64,000 bases of DNA from Psychrobacillus psychrotolerans (GCF_900115805.1 NZ_FOXU01000001.1:62001-126000), one strand, 5' to 3'. Positions 1 to 8,494 are shown, numbered from the stretch's first letter. Made by a program: numbers and translations. Notes: a model not told the origin generated them from the letters alone.

Positions 1-489
1 TTTTTTATTCATCAATTAAATAAAACAAAAGATGGAATCGCAATCACTGGAGAATCAGAAGGTGTTGAACAAACACTTTCTACCTTTGATGAAATCATTG
101 CAAACACAGGTAGCCGCCCAGACTTCTCATTTGAAAGAGAAATCAGACTAAACATAGATACTGCTACAGAAAGCGTCGAAGCACTTGCTCCATTAATTGA
201 TCCAAACCTTCACAGTTGCGGTACTGTTCGACCTCATGGGGAAGAGATATTAAGACAACCCGAAAAAGACTTCTATATAGTAGGAATGAAAAGTTATGGT
301 CGAGCTCCAACATTCTTGATGGCAACTGGTTATGAACAAGTTAGATCTATTGTGGCCCATTTGACTGGAGATTTTGAATCGGCTAAAAAGGTAGAACTAG
401 ATTTACCGGAAACTGGTGTATGTAGTGTTAGTTTGGTAACACAAAATTCTGCACAATCATGTTGTGGAACTGAGGTATCCAATTGTTAG
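1..489 (+). CDS. FAD/NAD(P)-dependent oxidoreductase, C-terminal part (5' end outside window)
   Basis: The frame is open from the first base to a TAA at 487-489, giving the last 162 residues of a larger protein. The stretch around IVGMKSYGRAPTFLMATGYE is typical of the C-terminal FAD-binding part of pyridine-nucleotide-disulfide-type flavoproteins. The tail is Cys-rich (TGVCS, SCCGTEVSNC), as in flavoproteins that sit in arsenic or metal(loid) resistance clusters; that link is inference because the upstream genes are not visible. The protein is probably cytosolic. A hairpin terminator follows at 646. Confidence 0.75.
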   Translation, partial: FFIHQLNKTKDGIAITGESEGVEQTLSTFDEIIANTGSRPDFSFEREIRLNIDTATESVEALAPLIDPNLHSCGTVRPHGEEILRQPEKDFYIVGMKSYGRAPTFLMATGYEQVRSIVAHLTGDFESAKKVELDLPETGVCSVSLVTQNSAQSCCGTEVSNC

Positions 490-645
490 AGGTGAATTTA
501 AGTGACTGTAAATAACGGTGCTAATTTAGCTAAAGATTATTTTAATTGCTACCAAAAATGGTTAGGGAAGCGGGTACTAATGTTTTAAAGGTATAGAAGT
601 ATCAAGTAATAGAGTTCTCAGCTAATTAAATCAATAGTGTAAAAA

Positions 646-680
646 ATAACACCGTTCATAACTAGAACGGTGTTATTTAT
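646..680 (+). terminator. intrinsic terminator after the flavoprotein
   Basis: A perfect 12-bp stem (646-657 with 665-676, ATAACACCGTTC) with a 7-nt loop is followed by TTAT. It is the natural end of the transcript from the partial oxidoreductase gene. Confidence 0.7.
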
Positions 681-696
681 ATAGTATTTTACGTAA

Positions 697-734
697 CTTC
701 TTATTGAATCAAAGTGGCAGATTAGTTGAATAAG
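697..734 (+). repeat. two-hairpin repeat, second-hairpin half
   Basis: CTTATTGAATCAAA pairs imperfectly with TTAGTTGAATAAG around GTGGCAG. Only the 3' half of the full element is present. Same orientation as all other copies. Confidence 0.6.
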
Positions 735-1060
735 CAAGTGAATACCGCATGGCTATGTAGGAATATTTCTAAGTAATAATGGAATGTTCTGAAACCAATA
801 GAAAATTTAACCGTCTATTGATGTAGACGGTAAAAATGGGAGATAGAATTATAGCTTTTATTTTAATTATTCCTAACAATAGAAAGGTGTTATTGGTATA
901 GGTGGATGTATCGAGAAGAACATGAAGTTGTGTCTACCTTTTTACTTGTAAATTTACAAACTGGCGTAGTGATGAATCGTGAAAAGTAAGAATTTCTATG
1001 AAGTAAGCATTTGTTCAACTATAAAGTATATTAGTTGAACGAGTGGCGGTCTGTTGGAGA

Positions 1061-1098
1061 GCTTTTTCTTATTGAACCAACGAAGCAGTTTAGTTAAA
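1061..1098 (+). repeat. two-hairpin repeat, degenerate copy
   Basis: CTTTTTCTTATTGAACCAACG, AGCAG and TTTAGTTAAAG match the T-run and second hairpin of the family. It lies just upstream of the membrane protein gene at 1150, in the usual leader position. A GTTCAACTA/TAGTTGAAC stem at 1013-1040 may belong to the same remnant. Confidence 0.55.
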
Positions 1099-1149
1099 GA
1101 TGGAATACTTATCGTAGAAAATAAGAGAATTAAAGGGGGAAGCAAAGCT

Positions 1150-1434
1150 ATGTGGATAATATTTGGGGCTATTGCAGTAGTAGCAACTCTTATAAATCTT
1201 TATATGTATACAGTAGGAAAGGATTATAAGCTCGCTATGGCGATAGGCTTATCATTTACAGCCTTAACACTTTGTTCAGAATACAGTCTTGTATCCCAGT
1301 GGGTAAATGTGGAAGATTGGGCAGCTTTATTGGATGTAGTACCTAGTATGGAAAGGGCATTATGGTTTTTGACAATTGTTTCTATCTTACTAAATATAGC
1401 ACCTATACTTTTAGAAGGAAAAGGTAAGAAATAA
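1150..1434 (+). CDS. small three-segment membrane protein, unknown function
   Basis: 94 residues from ATG 1150, preceded by AAAGGGGGAAG at a good distance. An upstream in-frame start at 1054 is rejected because those codons lie in a repeat copy. Hydrophobic segments are at about 1-20, 27-45 and 66-88, with a conserved-looking SALTLC-like stretch (SFTALTLCSEYSL) and a VEDWAALLDVVPSM loop. Similar uncharacterised membrane proteins occur in Bacillaceae. It stands alone, with repeat copies on both sides, like a one-gene cassette. No function can be assigned. Confidence 0.7.
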   Translation: MWIIFGAIAVVATLINLYMYTVGKDYKLAMAIGLSFTALTLCSEYSLVSQWVNVEDWAALLDVVPSMERALWFLTIVSILLNIAPILLEGKGKK

Positions 1435-1487
1435 TTACTTATTGTCACTTCAATTATATGCCAATTATTGTGTTGTTATTTCTGTAT

Positions 1488-1548
1488 AACCTAAGGGAGG
1501 CTTTACTTCAAGAAGGAGTAAAGCCTTTTTTCTTACAAACTAACTAGG
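1488..1548 (+). repeat. two-hairpin repeat (first hairpin complete)
   Basis: GGCTTTACT/AGTAAAGCC form a stem at 1499-1524 followed by six Ts. The second half is cut short after AAACTAACT. It doubles as a terminator for the gene ending at 1434. Confidence 0.75.
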
Positions 1549-1581
1549 GGAACTGTGCTAAAAACTTAGTGATTGAGGGGG

Positions 1582-1983
1582 ATGATTTTTGTCAAAAAAT
1601 TAACTTTAGTAGCTATATTTTTAGTAACCTTATTATTGTTTGCGTGCCAATCAAATAAGAATAACATAATGTTTGTTGGAGAAGATGAGAATTGGTCCTC
1701 CAAAGTAACTGTTAATCAGACTGCTAGTGACGAAACATATTATATTCAAATAAACTATAAAGGGCATGGCATGCAGAATATAGAAGCTTTTAGTTACTCT
1801 GTTAAAACAAAAGATAACAGTGTATTTGATTTTAGTGAGATTAATACTTCTCTAAGTAAAGAAGGAATATATCAAAAAGATTTACCGATATCGAATAGCC
1901 CATCTATAAGTGTAGACGATGAGTTAGTAATAAAAGTAGAATGGAACGGAAATAGCGAAGATTTTTCGTTAATATATAAATGA
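1582..1983 (+). CDS. small lipoprotein, unknown function
   Basis: About 133 residues. It has a lipoprotein signal: Lys-Lys, hydrophobic run LTLVAIFLVTLLLF, then lipobox Cys (LLFAC). The mature part looks beta-rich, with EDENWSSKVTVNQTASDETY and a VEWN segment near the end. The start is uncertain. AGGGGG at 1576-1581 directly abuts ATG 1582, so the best-spaced codon is the GTC at 1591, which may be a damaged GTG. The gene lies between two repeat copies. It is probably anchored to the outer face of the membrane. Confidence 0.65.
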   Translation: MIFVKKLTLVAIFLVTLLLFACQSNKNNIMFVGEDENWSSKVTVNQTASDETYYIQINYKGHGMQNIEAFSYSVKTKDNSVFDFSEINTSLSKEGIYQKDLPISNSPSISVDDELVIKVEWNGNSEDFSLIYK

Positions 1984-1989
1984 TTCTTT

Positions 1990-2022
1990 ACTAATGGGTG
2001 CTTAACTTCACGAAGGAGTATA
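1990..2022 (+). repeat. two-hairpin repeat, degraded first hairpin
   Basis: ACTAATGGGTGCTTAACTTC then GAAGGAGTATAG matches the 5' half of the family with a broken stem and no T-run. It directly follows the lipoprotein gene. Confidence 0.5.
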
Positions 2023-2119
2023 GATGGTCTAAAAATTTACGAAACCAAGTAATTATTTAATCGTATATATTAAAAGAATATTTAGATATATAAAATTTTA
2101 TATAAGGAGATAAGTCGTT

Positions 2120-2443
2120 TTGATCCGAAAACTACTAACTAGTGTTATTACTATTCTATTTTTAATAGGTTTGAGTTTTGGTATTACATATTTTACGCAT
2201 ACAAAATTCATTGACTATTCATGTTTTATTGGTTTAGCCGCTACCGCTGTAATTTGGTTTTTTACTTCTAAAGGTGATGGTTTTAGTACTAGACGTTTGG
2301 ATATGAGTATACAAGGTTCCACAGGTATAAGAATGGAAGAGAAAAAGTTTGAGTTTTCTCCGAATATTGTTTTCCTTACGTCTGTGACTTACACCATTAT
2401 AACAACTGCAGCATTGCTTTTTCATTACAGAAGCTATTTTTAA
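2120..2443 (+). CDS. small membrane protein, unknown function
   Basis: 107 residues from TTG 2120, with AAGGAGA at 2104-2110 as ribosome site. Predicted membrane segments lie at about 7-25, 33-50 and 83-102. A polar loop of about 30 residues carries FSTRRLDMSIQGSTGIRMEE. It stands alone between repeat copies. The family is not recognised; similar short proteins are common in Bacillaceae accessory DNA. Confidence 0.65.
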   Translation: MIRKLLTSVITILFLIGLSFGITYFTHTKFIDYSCFIGLAATAVIWFFTSKGDGFSTRRLDMSIQGSTGIRMEEKKFEFSPNIVFLTSVTYTIITTAALLFHYRSYF

Positions 2444-2543
2444 ATTCAGAAGGATTATATAGTCCATTCTAACGGATAACAAAACTAGAGAGTTGTGGAC
2501 TACATGGGGTTGCGGATGTTTAGATTAGTAGGATTTCTTGTTG

Positions 2544-2620
2544 CTCAAACTGGTGCTTTACTTCCAAAAGGAGTAAAGCATTTTTTCTTCTTAAACAAAG
2601 CAGCAAGGTAGTTTAATAGT
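2544..2620 (+). repeat. two-hairpin repeat, full-length copy
   Basis: TGGTGCTTTACTTCC..GGAGTAAAGCA, six Ts, then TTAAACAAAGCAGCAAGGTAG. Both halves are present, the second somewhat decayed. It separates the gene ending at 2443 from the kinase-like gene. Confidence 0.7.
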
Positions 2621-2644
2621 AAAATTTAGAAAATGGGGGAGTTT

Positions 2645-3193
2645 ATGAAGAAAGCAAAGCATCCACTTGTCATTGCTGTTACTGCGGTTTCTGGTGGTGG
2701 AAAAACAACAATAACAACACATTTAAACGAAATCTTGCAAAACTCTAAAACGCTTTATTTTGATGATTACAATTTCGAAGGTCCTAATAGCATTATAGAA
2801 TGGGTGGCCAATGGATCTAATTATGATGATTGGAACTTGGCTCCTCTAATTACAGATTTAGAGTCATTGCTTACCGAACCCTTAGATTATATAATAATGG
2901 ACTTTCCGTTTGCCTATAAACACTTTAAAACAAGTAAATTAATTGATTTTACGGTGTTTATTGATACTCCTTTGGATATTGCTATGGCACGTAGAGTAAC
3001 AAGAGATTTTAAGAATAGTTCAGTTGAGAATATTTTACTGGATATGAATAGCTATATTTCACAAGGCAGACAGGGTTATCTTGAGATGCTTAATACCATA
3101 AAACCGAATTCCGATATTATTGTTGACGGGACTTTATCGATATCTGAAATTGTAAGCATTATTTCTCAAAGTATAGTTAATGTATATGAATAG
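2645..3193 (+). CDS. P-loop kinase-like protein (uridine kinase fold)
   Basis: 182 residues from ATG 2645; GGGGGAG at 2635-2641 supports this over ATG 2633. A Walker A loop is at residues 14-22 (AVSGGGKTT) and an acidic FDDY motif follows, as in uridine kinase/phosphoribulokinase-type enzymes. DFTVFIDTPLDIAMARRVTRD resembles the Walker B and lid region of nucleoside kinases. It is probably a cytosolic phosphotransferase; the substrate is unknown. It is a lone gene with repeat copies upstream and downstream. Confidence 0.7.
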   Translation: MKKAKHPLVIAVTAVSGGGKTTITTHLNEILQNSKTLYFDDYNFEGPNSIIEWVANGSNYDDWNLAPLITDLESLLTEPLDYIIMDFPFAYKHFKTSKLIDFTVFIDTPLDIAMARRVTRDFKNSSVENILLDMNSYISQGRQGYLEMLNTIKPNSDIIVDGTLSISEIVSIISQSIVNVYE

Positions 3194-3210
3194 CTTACTT
3201 AGAATTTTTT

Positions 3211-3240
3211 AAAACTAACCTTACAGTTTAGTTGAATGAG
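3211..3240 (+). repeat. two-hairpin repeat, second-hairpin remnant
   Basis: AACTAACC, TTACAG and TTTAGTTGAATGAG match the second hairpin. It lies between the kinase-like gene and the LysE-family gene. Confidence 0.5.
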
Positions 3241-3327
3241 GGCTTGAATTAAATATATATTCATCTGTATAATAATTCTTATAAACGGACAGAAGAGGCT
3301 ATATTTACTTATGAGAGTTGTGGTTAT

Positions 3328-3957
3328 TTGAGCTTGTATTTTGCTTATGTAATGGTAGGGCTTGCCATCGCAATGCCTGTAGGTGCAATCACTGTCGAAA
3401 TGACAAAACAAGGGTTGAAAAATGGATTTATACACGGATGGGCAGTTGGATTAGGCGGTATGACAATTGATATTACACTAATCATTTTGCTATCAACAGG
3501 TCTTGCTTCTATCTTGGCGCTACCTATCATTCAAATTCCCATGTGGCTTATTGGAGCTGTGTTTTTGTTATACTTGGGTTATGATTCAATAAAAAACGCA
3601 GATAAAGATATCACTTTATCGGGTGAGAGAGTAACAAAATCTTTTTTTAGCTCATACAAGAATGGTCTTCTTGTGGCTATATCCCCAGGTAATCTAGTTT
3701 TTTGGGTGAATGTATTTGGAGTAGTACTTGCAAAAAATTATGCAAACGATGAAAGTCACTTTTTCATTGTTGCGTTAGGGATTTTAAGTGGAATTTTGCT
3801 ACATGATATTGGATTACTCAGCATTATATCCATCACTCGAAAAGCACTAAATCGAAACATGATAAAATGGTTAACAATAGTATCAGGGACTTTATTAATT
3901 GGTTTTGCAGGATATTTTATTTATGAGTTTATTCAAAATGTGAAGTTATTTTTATAA
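3328..3957 (+). CDS. LysE/RhtB-family amino-acid exporter
   Basis: 209 residues with about six membrane segments. The N-terminal MVGLAIAMPVGAITVEMTKQ carries the P-G signature of the LysE/RhtB family, and AISPGNLVFWVNVFG is the matching second-half motif. Such proteins export amino acids or similar small molecules through the cytoplasmic membrane. The start is TTG 3328 with only a weak ribosome site (GAGAGTTGTGG). A repeat copy follows at 3968, then a long terminator hairpin at 4113. Confidence 0.8.
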   Translation: MSLYFAYVMVGLAIAMPVGAITVEMTKQGLKNGFIHGWAVGLGGMTIDITLIILLSTGLASILALPIIQIPMWLIGAVFLLYLGYDSIKNADKDITLSGERVTKSFFSSYKNGLLVAISPGNLVFWVNVFGVVLAKNYANDESHFFIVALGILSGILLHDIGLLSIISITRKALNRNMIKWLTIVSGTLLIGFAGYFIYEFIQNVKLFL

Positions 3958-3967
3958 TACATTTTCA

Positions 3968-4011
3968 TTGATGAGTGCTTTACTTCGAGTAGGAGTAAGC
4001 ATTTTTTCTTG
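3968..4011 (+). repeat. two-hairpin repeat, first-hairpin half
   Basis: GAGTGCTTTACTTCGAG, TAGGAGTAAGCA and six Ts. It would end transcription of the LysE-family gene. Confidence 0.65.
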
Positions 4012-4112
4012 TTTTTTTATAGCGTTTAACGACACTCAAAAGGAAATTAATTGATAATGGGATCTGTAATGAAGTATAAAAATGGGAAATACTAATTAAA
4101 TGTACAACTTAA

Positions 4113-4163
4113 GCACCTCTTTATTGAAAATCTGGCATAGATTTGAAATAAGAGGTGTTTTTA
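4113..4163 (+). terminator. long imperfect stem-loop with T-tail
   Basis: GCACCTCTTTATT pairs with AAATAAGAGGTG, with an inner AATCT/AGATT stem, and is followed by TTTTTAT. Acts for plus-strand transcription from upstream. Confidence 0.65.
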
Positions 4164-4321
4164 TATTTCAAATCATTGGTTGAGATACCAATGCTAGTTT
4201 TAAGCCTCTGTATTATCTAAATATAATAAGACAGAAAAATGGAACTTTTCTAATTCTATAACGTATTTCATTTAACATCAGAATATAAATTTAACTTTGG
4301 AAGAATCGTGGTGGGAGTTAT

Positions 4322-4963
4322 ATGTCTATTAAACAAATAAAAAAAGTTGGAGGCATCTTATTCTTGATAAGCATGTGTTTTCTGTTTGCGGGCTGTCTGA
4401 AAGAAAATATTGAACCCCAAGTAGAAGCGGTTGTTTCCTCAGAAGACAAAAATATAATAGCAGTCCAAGCTGTTCTTGAATCGGAATTTACAGTTCCGAA
4501 CGAAGAATATTTGGTTATTGTCAAAAATATCGATAAAAAAATGACCGAAATAGGTAGCAACACACCTGAAGCAAATGAAGTAAATGGAGTCGAAGAGTCG
4601 GGGGTATCAGACGAATGGCGTGCCTACGAGGACTTAGTGAAAAAAACTTATGGACCTTACTTTACGGATAATGCTTATGATTCCCTTATTTCGAATGTTA
4701 TAGCTTTTAAATATCATTATGGATATTTAGGCTTTGACGAAAATCTTAGATACAAGATGAAAGTTAGTAATATACAAGTAACAAAAAGTGAGAACATTAA
4801 CACTCCTAAGTTTTATGACTTTACCGCTCAGGTAGAATATACGAATAATACTGGAGCAGTTTCCCAACACGAAGTAAAAGGTACCGCAATTCTAGCTGAA
4901 CCAGGAAAAATTGGGAAGTTTGAAATACGAGACGATGGTGGTTTAGGAGAACAAGTCCGGTAG
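4322..4963 (+). CDS. lipoprotein, unknown function
   Basis: 213 residues. The signal peptide is Lys-rich, then hydrophobic, with lipobox LFAGC (Cys at about 25). The mature domain is acidic and contains YEDLVKKTYGPYFTDNAYDS and a C-terminal beta-rich region ending in IGKFEIRDDGG, which recalls export-associated ligand-binding folds. It is probably exposed on the outer face of the membrane. The ribosome site GGTGGGAG is at 4309-4316. Family not recognised. Confidence 0.75.
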   Translation: MSIKQIKKVGGILFLISMCFLFAGCLKENIEPQVEAVVSSEDKNIIAVQAVLESEFTVPNEEYLVIVKNIDKKMTEIGSNTPEANEVNGVEESGVSDEWRAYEDLVKKTYGPYFTDNAYDSLISNVIAFKYHYGYLGFDENLRYKMKVSNIQVTKSENINTPKFYDFTAQVEYTNNTGAVSQHEVKGTAILAEPGKIGKFEIRDDGGLGEQVR

Positions 4964-5031
4964 ATTCATAAAGCAAAAAGGGTTGTAAATTTAGTCTTTT
5001 ATTGAAGTAGTATGGAGAGTGGTGGGGTAAG

Positions 5032-5355
5032 TTGAGTGGAGATGGTTTAGTTTGGTTAATTCTTTTGTTATTGATATTACTTTTTGATGGAACAGCTATC
5101 CATTTACACAAGAACAATAAATTGTCTTTATGGATTTCTGGGATCATTATGGTCTTACTTGTTCCAATTATTGGGTTTACAGTAGGGGCAATATTTTTAA
5201 AAATTTCCAGAGTGGTTGATCCCACTGATACACACGAAGGTTCAGCATTCGCAGCTGCATTTATCGCAATGGTCCTTTTGGCTAATGCTTTAATTTTCTT
5301 CATAACTGGGATAGTCTTAATAATAGTTAGATTTTTCAAAACTAAAAAAAGTTAG
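5032..5355 (+). CDS. small membrane protein, unknown function
   Basis: 107 residues from TTG 5032, with GTGGGGTAA just upstream. Three hydrophobic segments lie at about 5-25, 32-57 and 72-100. A short outside or inside loop carries DPTDTHEGS. It starts 68 bases after the lipoprotein gene and could share its transcript. Confidence 0.65.
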   Translation: MSGDGLVWLILLLLILLFDGTAIHLHKNNKLSLWISGIIMVLLVPIIGFTVGAIFLKISRVVDPTDTHEGSAFAAAFIAMVLLANALIFFITGIVLIIVRFFKTKKS

Positions 5356-5464
5356 AATCTAACGTAATTGCTACGTTGTCAAAATAGAAAATGAATAGGG
5401 GCAATTCAGTCCGCATTTAAGGGAAGGTAACGTGATCTATTTTATGTTAATTTGGGAAGTTACA

Positions 5465-5490
5465 CTTAAACGAACGTGGCAGGTTAATTT
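5465..5490 (+). repeat. two-hairpin repeat, second-hairpin remnant
   Basis: CTTAAACGAACGTGGCAGG then TTAATTTAAAG matches the second hairpin. It lies in the leader of the gene at 5540. Confidence 0.5.
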
Positions 5491-5539
5491 AAAGGGCTCA
5501 TGGTCATTTTAACTTGTGTTTTTAGAGGAGTATTTTGGG

Positions 5540-6313
5540 ATGACGCTAAAAATAAACTTAATTAAAGCAATTTCTTATTTAATTACAAAATTAGCTGGTG
5601 CAGGGTTCTTATTGTTTGTTATATCTATTTATCTGTTACTTTCGTTTGGAAAAGATATGTACGAATTTGTAGAAGGAATTTCTAGCGGGTTCCTTTGGAT
5701 AATCGTTTTTGGTTATGGCATTTTGTGTTCGCTATTGATTGACTTGTGGGTATTTAAAGTTCCAAACACCAGTTTAACAGTGAAAATCCTACTATATATT
5801 CTAGCAGGTTATGGTTTTTTTATCATAACGCTGGATGTTTCTTTTATGTTATTTGCTGGTACAATCGGAGCGTTATGTTCTTTAATATTTTATGTTGGAA
5901 CATTATTATCTTTCCGTTTCCAGTCCTTTAAATATGTGTTTTCTATCGTTGTGCCATTAATTATTATCATTCTAATGGATGTGGACTTTACGGAAAAGGA
6001 ACAATGGATTGAAGTGAAAAGTGAAACTTCATATACAGCAACTTTTGACCACTTTAATGGGAAACATGAAATACCTATTCTAGCAAAGACAGATCAAACT
6101 ATTACCTTGTCCTATGATTTCAACCCAACTAACGATGGAGGGCATGGGTTTTATATGCTAAACGGAAAAAATAAGTTAGTAGGATTGACTGAGGTTAGTG
6201 AGGAAGTGTTGAAATTGGAGGTTCAAAAAGCTGGAGTTTATAGAATGGTTGTAACAGGCGATGATGTAAAAGGCAACTTTAAAGTAAAATGGAGTATAAG
6301 TGAAACTTATTAA
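5540..6313 (+). CDS. polytopic membrane protein with C-terminal extracytoplasmic domain
   Basis: 257 residues from ATG 5540; AGAGGAG at 5523-5529 sets this start rather than GTG 5516. Five hydrophobic segments fill residues about 12-148. A soluble domain of about 105 residues follows, rich in predicted beta strands (EIPILAKTDQTITLSYDF, AGVYRMVVTGDD, KVKWSI). The layout suggests a membrane anchor presenting a beta-sandwich outside. No named family is recognised. A repeat remnant precedes it. Confidence 0.65.
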   Translation: MTLKINLIKAISYLITKLAGAGFLLFVISIYLLLSFGKDMYEFVEGISSGFLWIIVFGYGILCSLLIDLWVFKVPNTSLTVKILLYILAGYGFFIITLDVSFMLFAGTIGALCSLIFYVGTLLSFRFQSFKYVFSIVVPLIIIILMDVDFTEKEQWIEVKSETSYTATFDHFNGKHEIPILAKTDQTITLSYDFNPTNDGGHGFYMLNGKNKLVGLTEVSEEVLKLEVQKAGVYRMVVTGDDVKGNFKVKWSISETY

Positions 6314-6442
6314 GTTATGGGGTACGACATACCTAATTACCAGTAATTTTTCTTCTTATAATCAAGGGGATTTGAATCAATAAGAAAATACAGTAAGTGA
6401 CGCAATGAATATGCATTATTTACACTTGCTACGGAGGTACTT

Positions 6443-7099
6443 ATGAAAACTCACTATTATTTAGGGTGGTTTAACAATTTCTTTCCAGAGAATCTGAGTA
6501 GGGTGCTACTGGAGGATATAACTGATAGAAAATCATTGGCTATGATTAGCTCGAATCCATCTATTTATGAAGATGATGGTTCTACGGAACGCTCGTGGCT
6601 TGAGCAGGCTGGCATTATGTTTGATGAATATCATTTAATTAATTATCGGGTACAGAAGGAAGAGGCCAAAACGATAATTAAAAATGCATCGGTCATCTTT
6701 TTGTTAGGTGGGGATACTCTTAAACAGAATGGTTTTTTGATGGAATATGATTTATCAGATTCGATTAAAAAAAGCAGCGCTGTTGTGATGGGGGCAAGCG
6801 CTGGTGCAATAAACATGTCCGCTAAATGGTTATGCTCGAAAAACTTTGGATATAAAGTGGAAGCAAGCTCTGTTTACGATGGGATCGGTCTTGACAATTT
6901 CTCCATACTTTCTCATTTTGATCTTGAAAATAACATTGCACTGGTTCAAAAAGAACTATCTCTCCTTTCGGAAGAACTAAACATTTATGCGTCGAACAAA
7001 GATTGCGCAGTTCGTGTAAAGGAAGACAAAATAGACGTTTTAGGCAATGTTTATTTAATTTCATATTCAAAGATTCAGAAATTGGATGAGACACTCTAG
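6443..7099 (+). CDS. peptidase E-like protein (S51 family)
   Basis: 218 residues. The nucleophile elbow GASAGA (Ser119) and a downstream SHFD (His158) fit the class I glutamine amidotransferase-like fold of peptidase S51 (dipeptidase E, cyanophycinase). FLLGGDT near residue 88 is the usual loop before the nucleophile. The likely role is hydrolysis of Asp-X dipeptides or a related peptide in the cytosol; specificity cannot be read here. Ribosome site CGGAGGT at 6432-6438. Confidence 0.8.
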   Translation: MKTHYYLGWFNNFFPENLSRVLLEDITDRKSLAMISSNPSIYEDDGSTERSWLEQAGIMFDEYHLINYRVQKEEAKTIIKNASVIFLLGGDTLKQNGFLMEYDLSDSIKKSSAVVMGASAGAINMSAKWLCSKNFGYKVEASSVYDGIGLDNFSILSHFDLENNIALVQKELSLLSEELNIYASNKDCAVRVKEDKIDVLGNVYLISYSKIQKLDETL

Positions 7100-7234
7100 T
7101 TGTACTGCGTGATTAGGTTTAACTGTATTCACTTCTTCAACGCCTATTGTAATCGAGTGTGACTATTGATGTGCCTTTAATATTAATTCAACTTATGCAG
7201 CAGATTTTTGCAATTGTGTTAAATAAGATAATCT

Positions 7235-7549
7235 ATGAAAATTATTGTAGAGGTGGGCAATATAAATACATTCCTTAAATGGTTCATGGCATCCTTTATA
7301 TTGGGGATTGTTGCGTTATTGGCAGTTTTTTTGGTGGCAAGGCTAACTGGTGAAATAAATCAAAGCATCTTGTTAGTTAGCACTTTAACTATATTCGCTT
7401 TAATAGTATTTTCGTTATTTAGTAGTGTTAAAGCCAATTCAAATAGAATCAGAAGAGAATTAGTTATCTCCGTAATTTTTGTCATAATTCCTTTATCAGC
7501 ATTAGTAATAAATGGGTTTATTTTTATTATTTACTTTGTAGGCAAATAA
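7235..7549 (+). CDS. small membrane protein, unknown function
   Basis: 104 residues with three hydrophobic segments (about 15-37, 43-63, 77-101). The start is doubtful. ATG 7235 has no ribosome site, while AGAGGTGGG lies inside the frame at 7248-7256, so translation may begin further in at a non-canonical codon. No family recognised. Confidence 0.55.
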   Translation: MKIIVEVGNINTFLKWFMASFILGIVALLAVFLVARLTGEINQSILLVSTLTIFALIVFSLFSSVKANSNRIRRELVISVIFVIIPLSALVINGFIFIIYFVGK

Positions 7550-7672
7550 ACAATAAACGTTAGTCCGTCAACGTTTAAAACAATTCAAAAGAATTATAAT
7601 GAAATGAAATGATACAAACAAAATATTTGTTTTTGTAAAATAATGATTCACAAACTTATATGGAGGAAAATT

Positions 7673-8098
7673 ATGAAAATAACTCAGCAGTGGAATCAGG
7701 AAGACAGTGATTATATTCGTAAAAAGGTAATTGAACACAATCTTTCTAAGCTACCAGATGAAGTAAAACACCCAGTTAAAAACATTAGCTTTATCCTTAG
7801 AGATGAAAGAGAGAAAATTTTGGGAGGCATTACAGGAACGATTTTTTGGTATCACTTACATATTGATTTTTTATGGGTAGATGAATCTCTTAGAGGTAAA
7901 GGATATGGTAGACAGTTATTACATAATATAGAGGAAATCGCTAGAGAGAACAGATGCAATCTCATTCAATTAGATACATTTAGCTTTCAGGCCCCAAATT
8001 TCTATCAAAGATATGGTTATGAAGTAGTTGGCGTAATAGAAGAACATCCTAATAAAGATAATCAACAGTATTATCTGTCAAAGAAACTTACTTATTGA
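7673..8098 (+). CDS. GNAT-family N-acetyltransferase
   Basis: 141 residues from ATG 7673, set by GGAGGAAAA at 7663-7671; the in-frame ATG 7643 is rejected. The acetyl-CoA loop is in [17 protein letters not shown] (R/Q-x-x-G-x-G/A type), followed by a helix and a beta strand with [11 protein letters not shown], typical of GNAT motif B. It transfers acetyl from acetyl-CoA to an amine; the substrate is unknown. Confidence 0.85.
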   Translation: MKITQQWNQEDSDYIRKKVIEHNLSKLPDEVKHPVKNISFILRDEREKILGGITGTIFWYHLHIDFLWVDESLRGKGYGRQLLHNIEEIARENRCNLIQLDTFSFQAPNFYQRYGYEVVGVIEEHPNKDNQQYYLSKKLTY

Positions 8099-8196
8099 GG
8101 TATCTTGTTCACCTCTAAAAAAGTTAAAAAACGGTCCCTATCTCCTATAAGTTATACTCAATAACTTGGTGTCGGGGGTTCTTTATTGAAACAATT

Positions 8197-8222
8197 AGCT
8201 ACCTTTATGGGTAGCTTTTCTT
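8197..8222 (+). terminator. intrinsic terminator after GNAT gene
   Basis: AGCTACC (8197-8203) pairs with GGTAGCT (8210-8216), followed by TTTTCTT. Confidence 0.7.
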
Positions 8223-8323
8223 ATGAAATTTGGTTGCAGTTTCCGGAACTCCATTTATTGCCTGAGAAATAAAATGGTAAGGGAAGATGAAGTTGAAAGA
8301 GAATAATTGAAAAAATTTATACG

Positions 8324-8352
8324 TTGACATATACCTATAGGGGTAGTAGTAT
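8324..8352 (+). promoter_or_regulatory. promoter with CstR-type operator in the spacer (upstream copy)
   Basis: TTGACA (8324-8329), 17-bp spacer, TAGTAT (8347-8352). The spacer contains the 14-bp palindrome TACCTATAGGGGTA (8332-8345). Bound repressor would cover both core elements. No gene starts directly behind it; only a 13-codon mini-frame follows, so it may be a second start point for the operon or the promoter of a deleted gene. Confidence 0.65.
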
Positions 8353-8425
8353 TGATTTCAGTTGCTTCAATCATCTATTTCGCTCGTAACTAAAAGTATT
8401 GTTTGAAAGCACTTAAGTTAAAATA

Positions 8426-8454
8426 TTTACAAATACCCTAAGGGGTAGTAAAAT
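8426..8454 (+). promoter_or_regulatory. operon promoter with CstR-type operator in the spacer
   Basis: TTTACA (8426-8431), 17-bp spacer, TAAAAT (8449-8454). TACCCTAAGGGGTA (8434-8447) sits two bases after the -35 element, exactly as in the copy at 8324. It fits autorepression of the operon by the repressor encoded at 8495. Confidence 0.75.
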
Positions 8455-8494
8455 GCGAGATAGATGAAGAAATAAATTAAAATGAGGTGAGATA

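Larger units (their letters stand above)
490..1149. other. intergenic stretch with terminator, repeat halves and no convincing gene
   Basis: It holds a possible 28-codon reading frame from GTG 502 behind an AGAGGTGAA site, which may be the start of a lost gene, and an unrecognised 27-codon frame from ATG 906. It also contains a terminator (646-680), a second-hairpin half of the interspersed repeat (697-734), a small stem 810-831, a GTTCAACTA/TAGTTGAAC hairpin (1013-1040) and another repeat half (1061-1098). I see no gene that I would defend. Confidence 0.5.
3958..4321. other. intergenic stretch: repeat copy plus terminator
   Basis: It contains the repeat at 3968-4011 and the stem-loop at 4113-4163. 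No small gene with a credible ribosome site was found. The lipoprotein gene starts at 4322 behind GGTGGGAG. Confidence 0.6.

Noticed and set aside
502-588. 28-codon frame from GTG after the flavoprotein gene
   Set aside because: A possible ribosome site exists, but the product is unrecognised and ends before the terminator; at best the start of a lost gene.
4821-5339. 172-codon minus-strand frame
   Set aside because: It lies opposite the lipoprotein and membrane protein genes on the plus strand, has no ribosome site and a composition unlike a protein; a shadow of real coding text.
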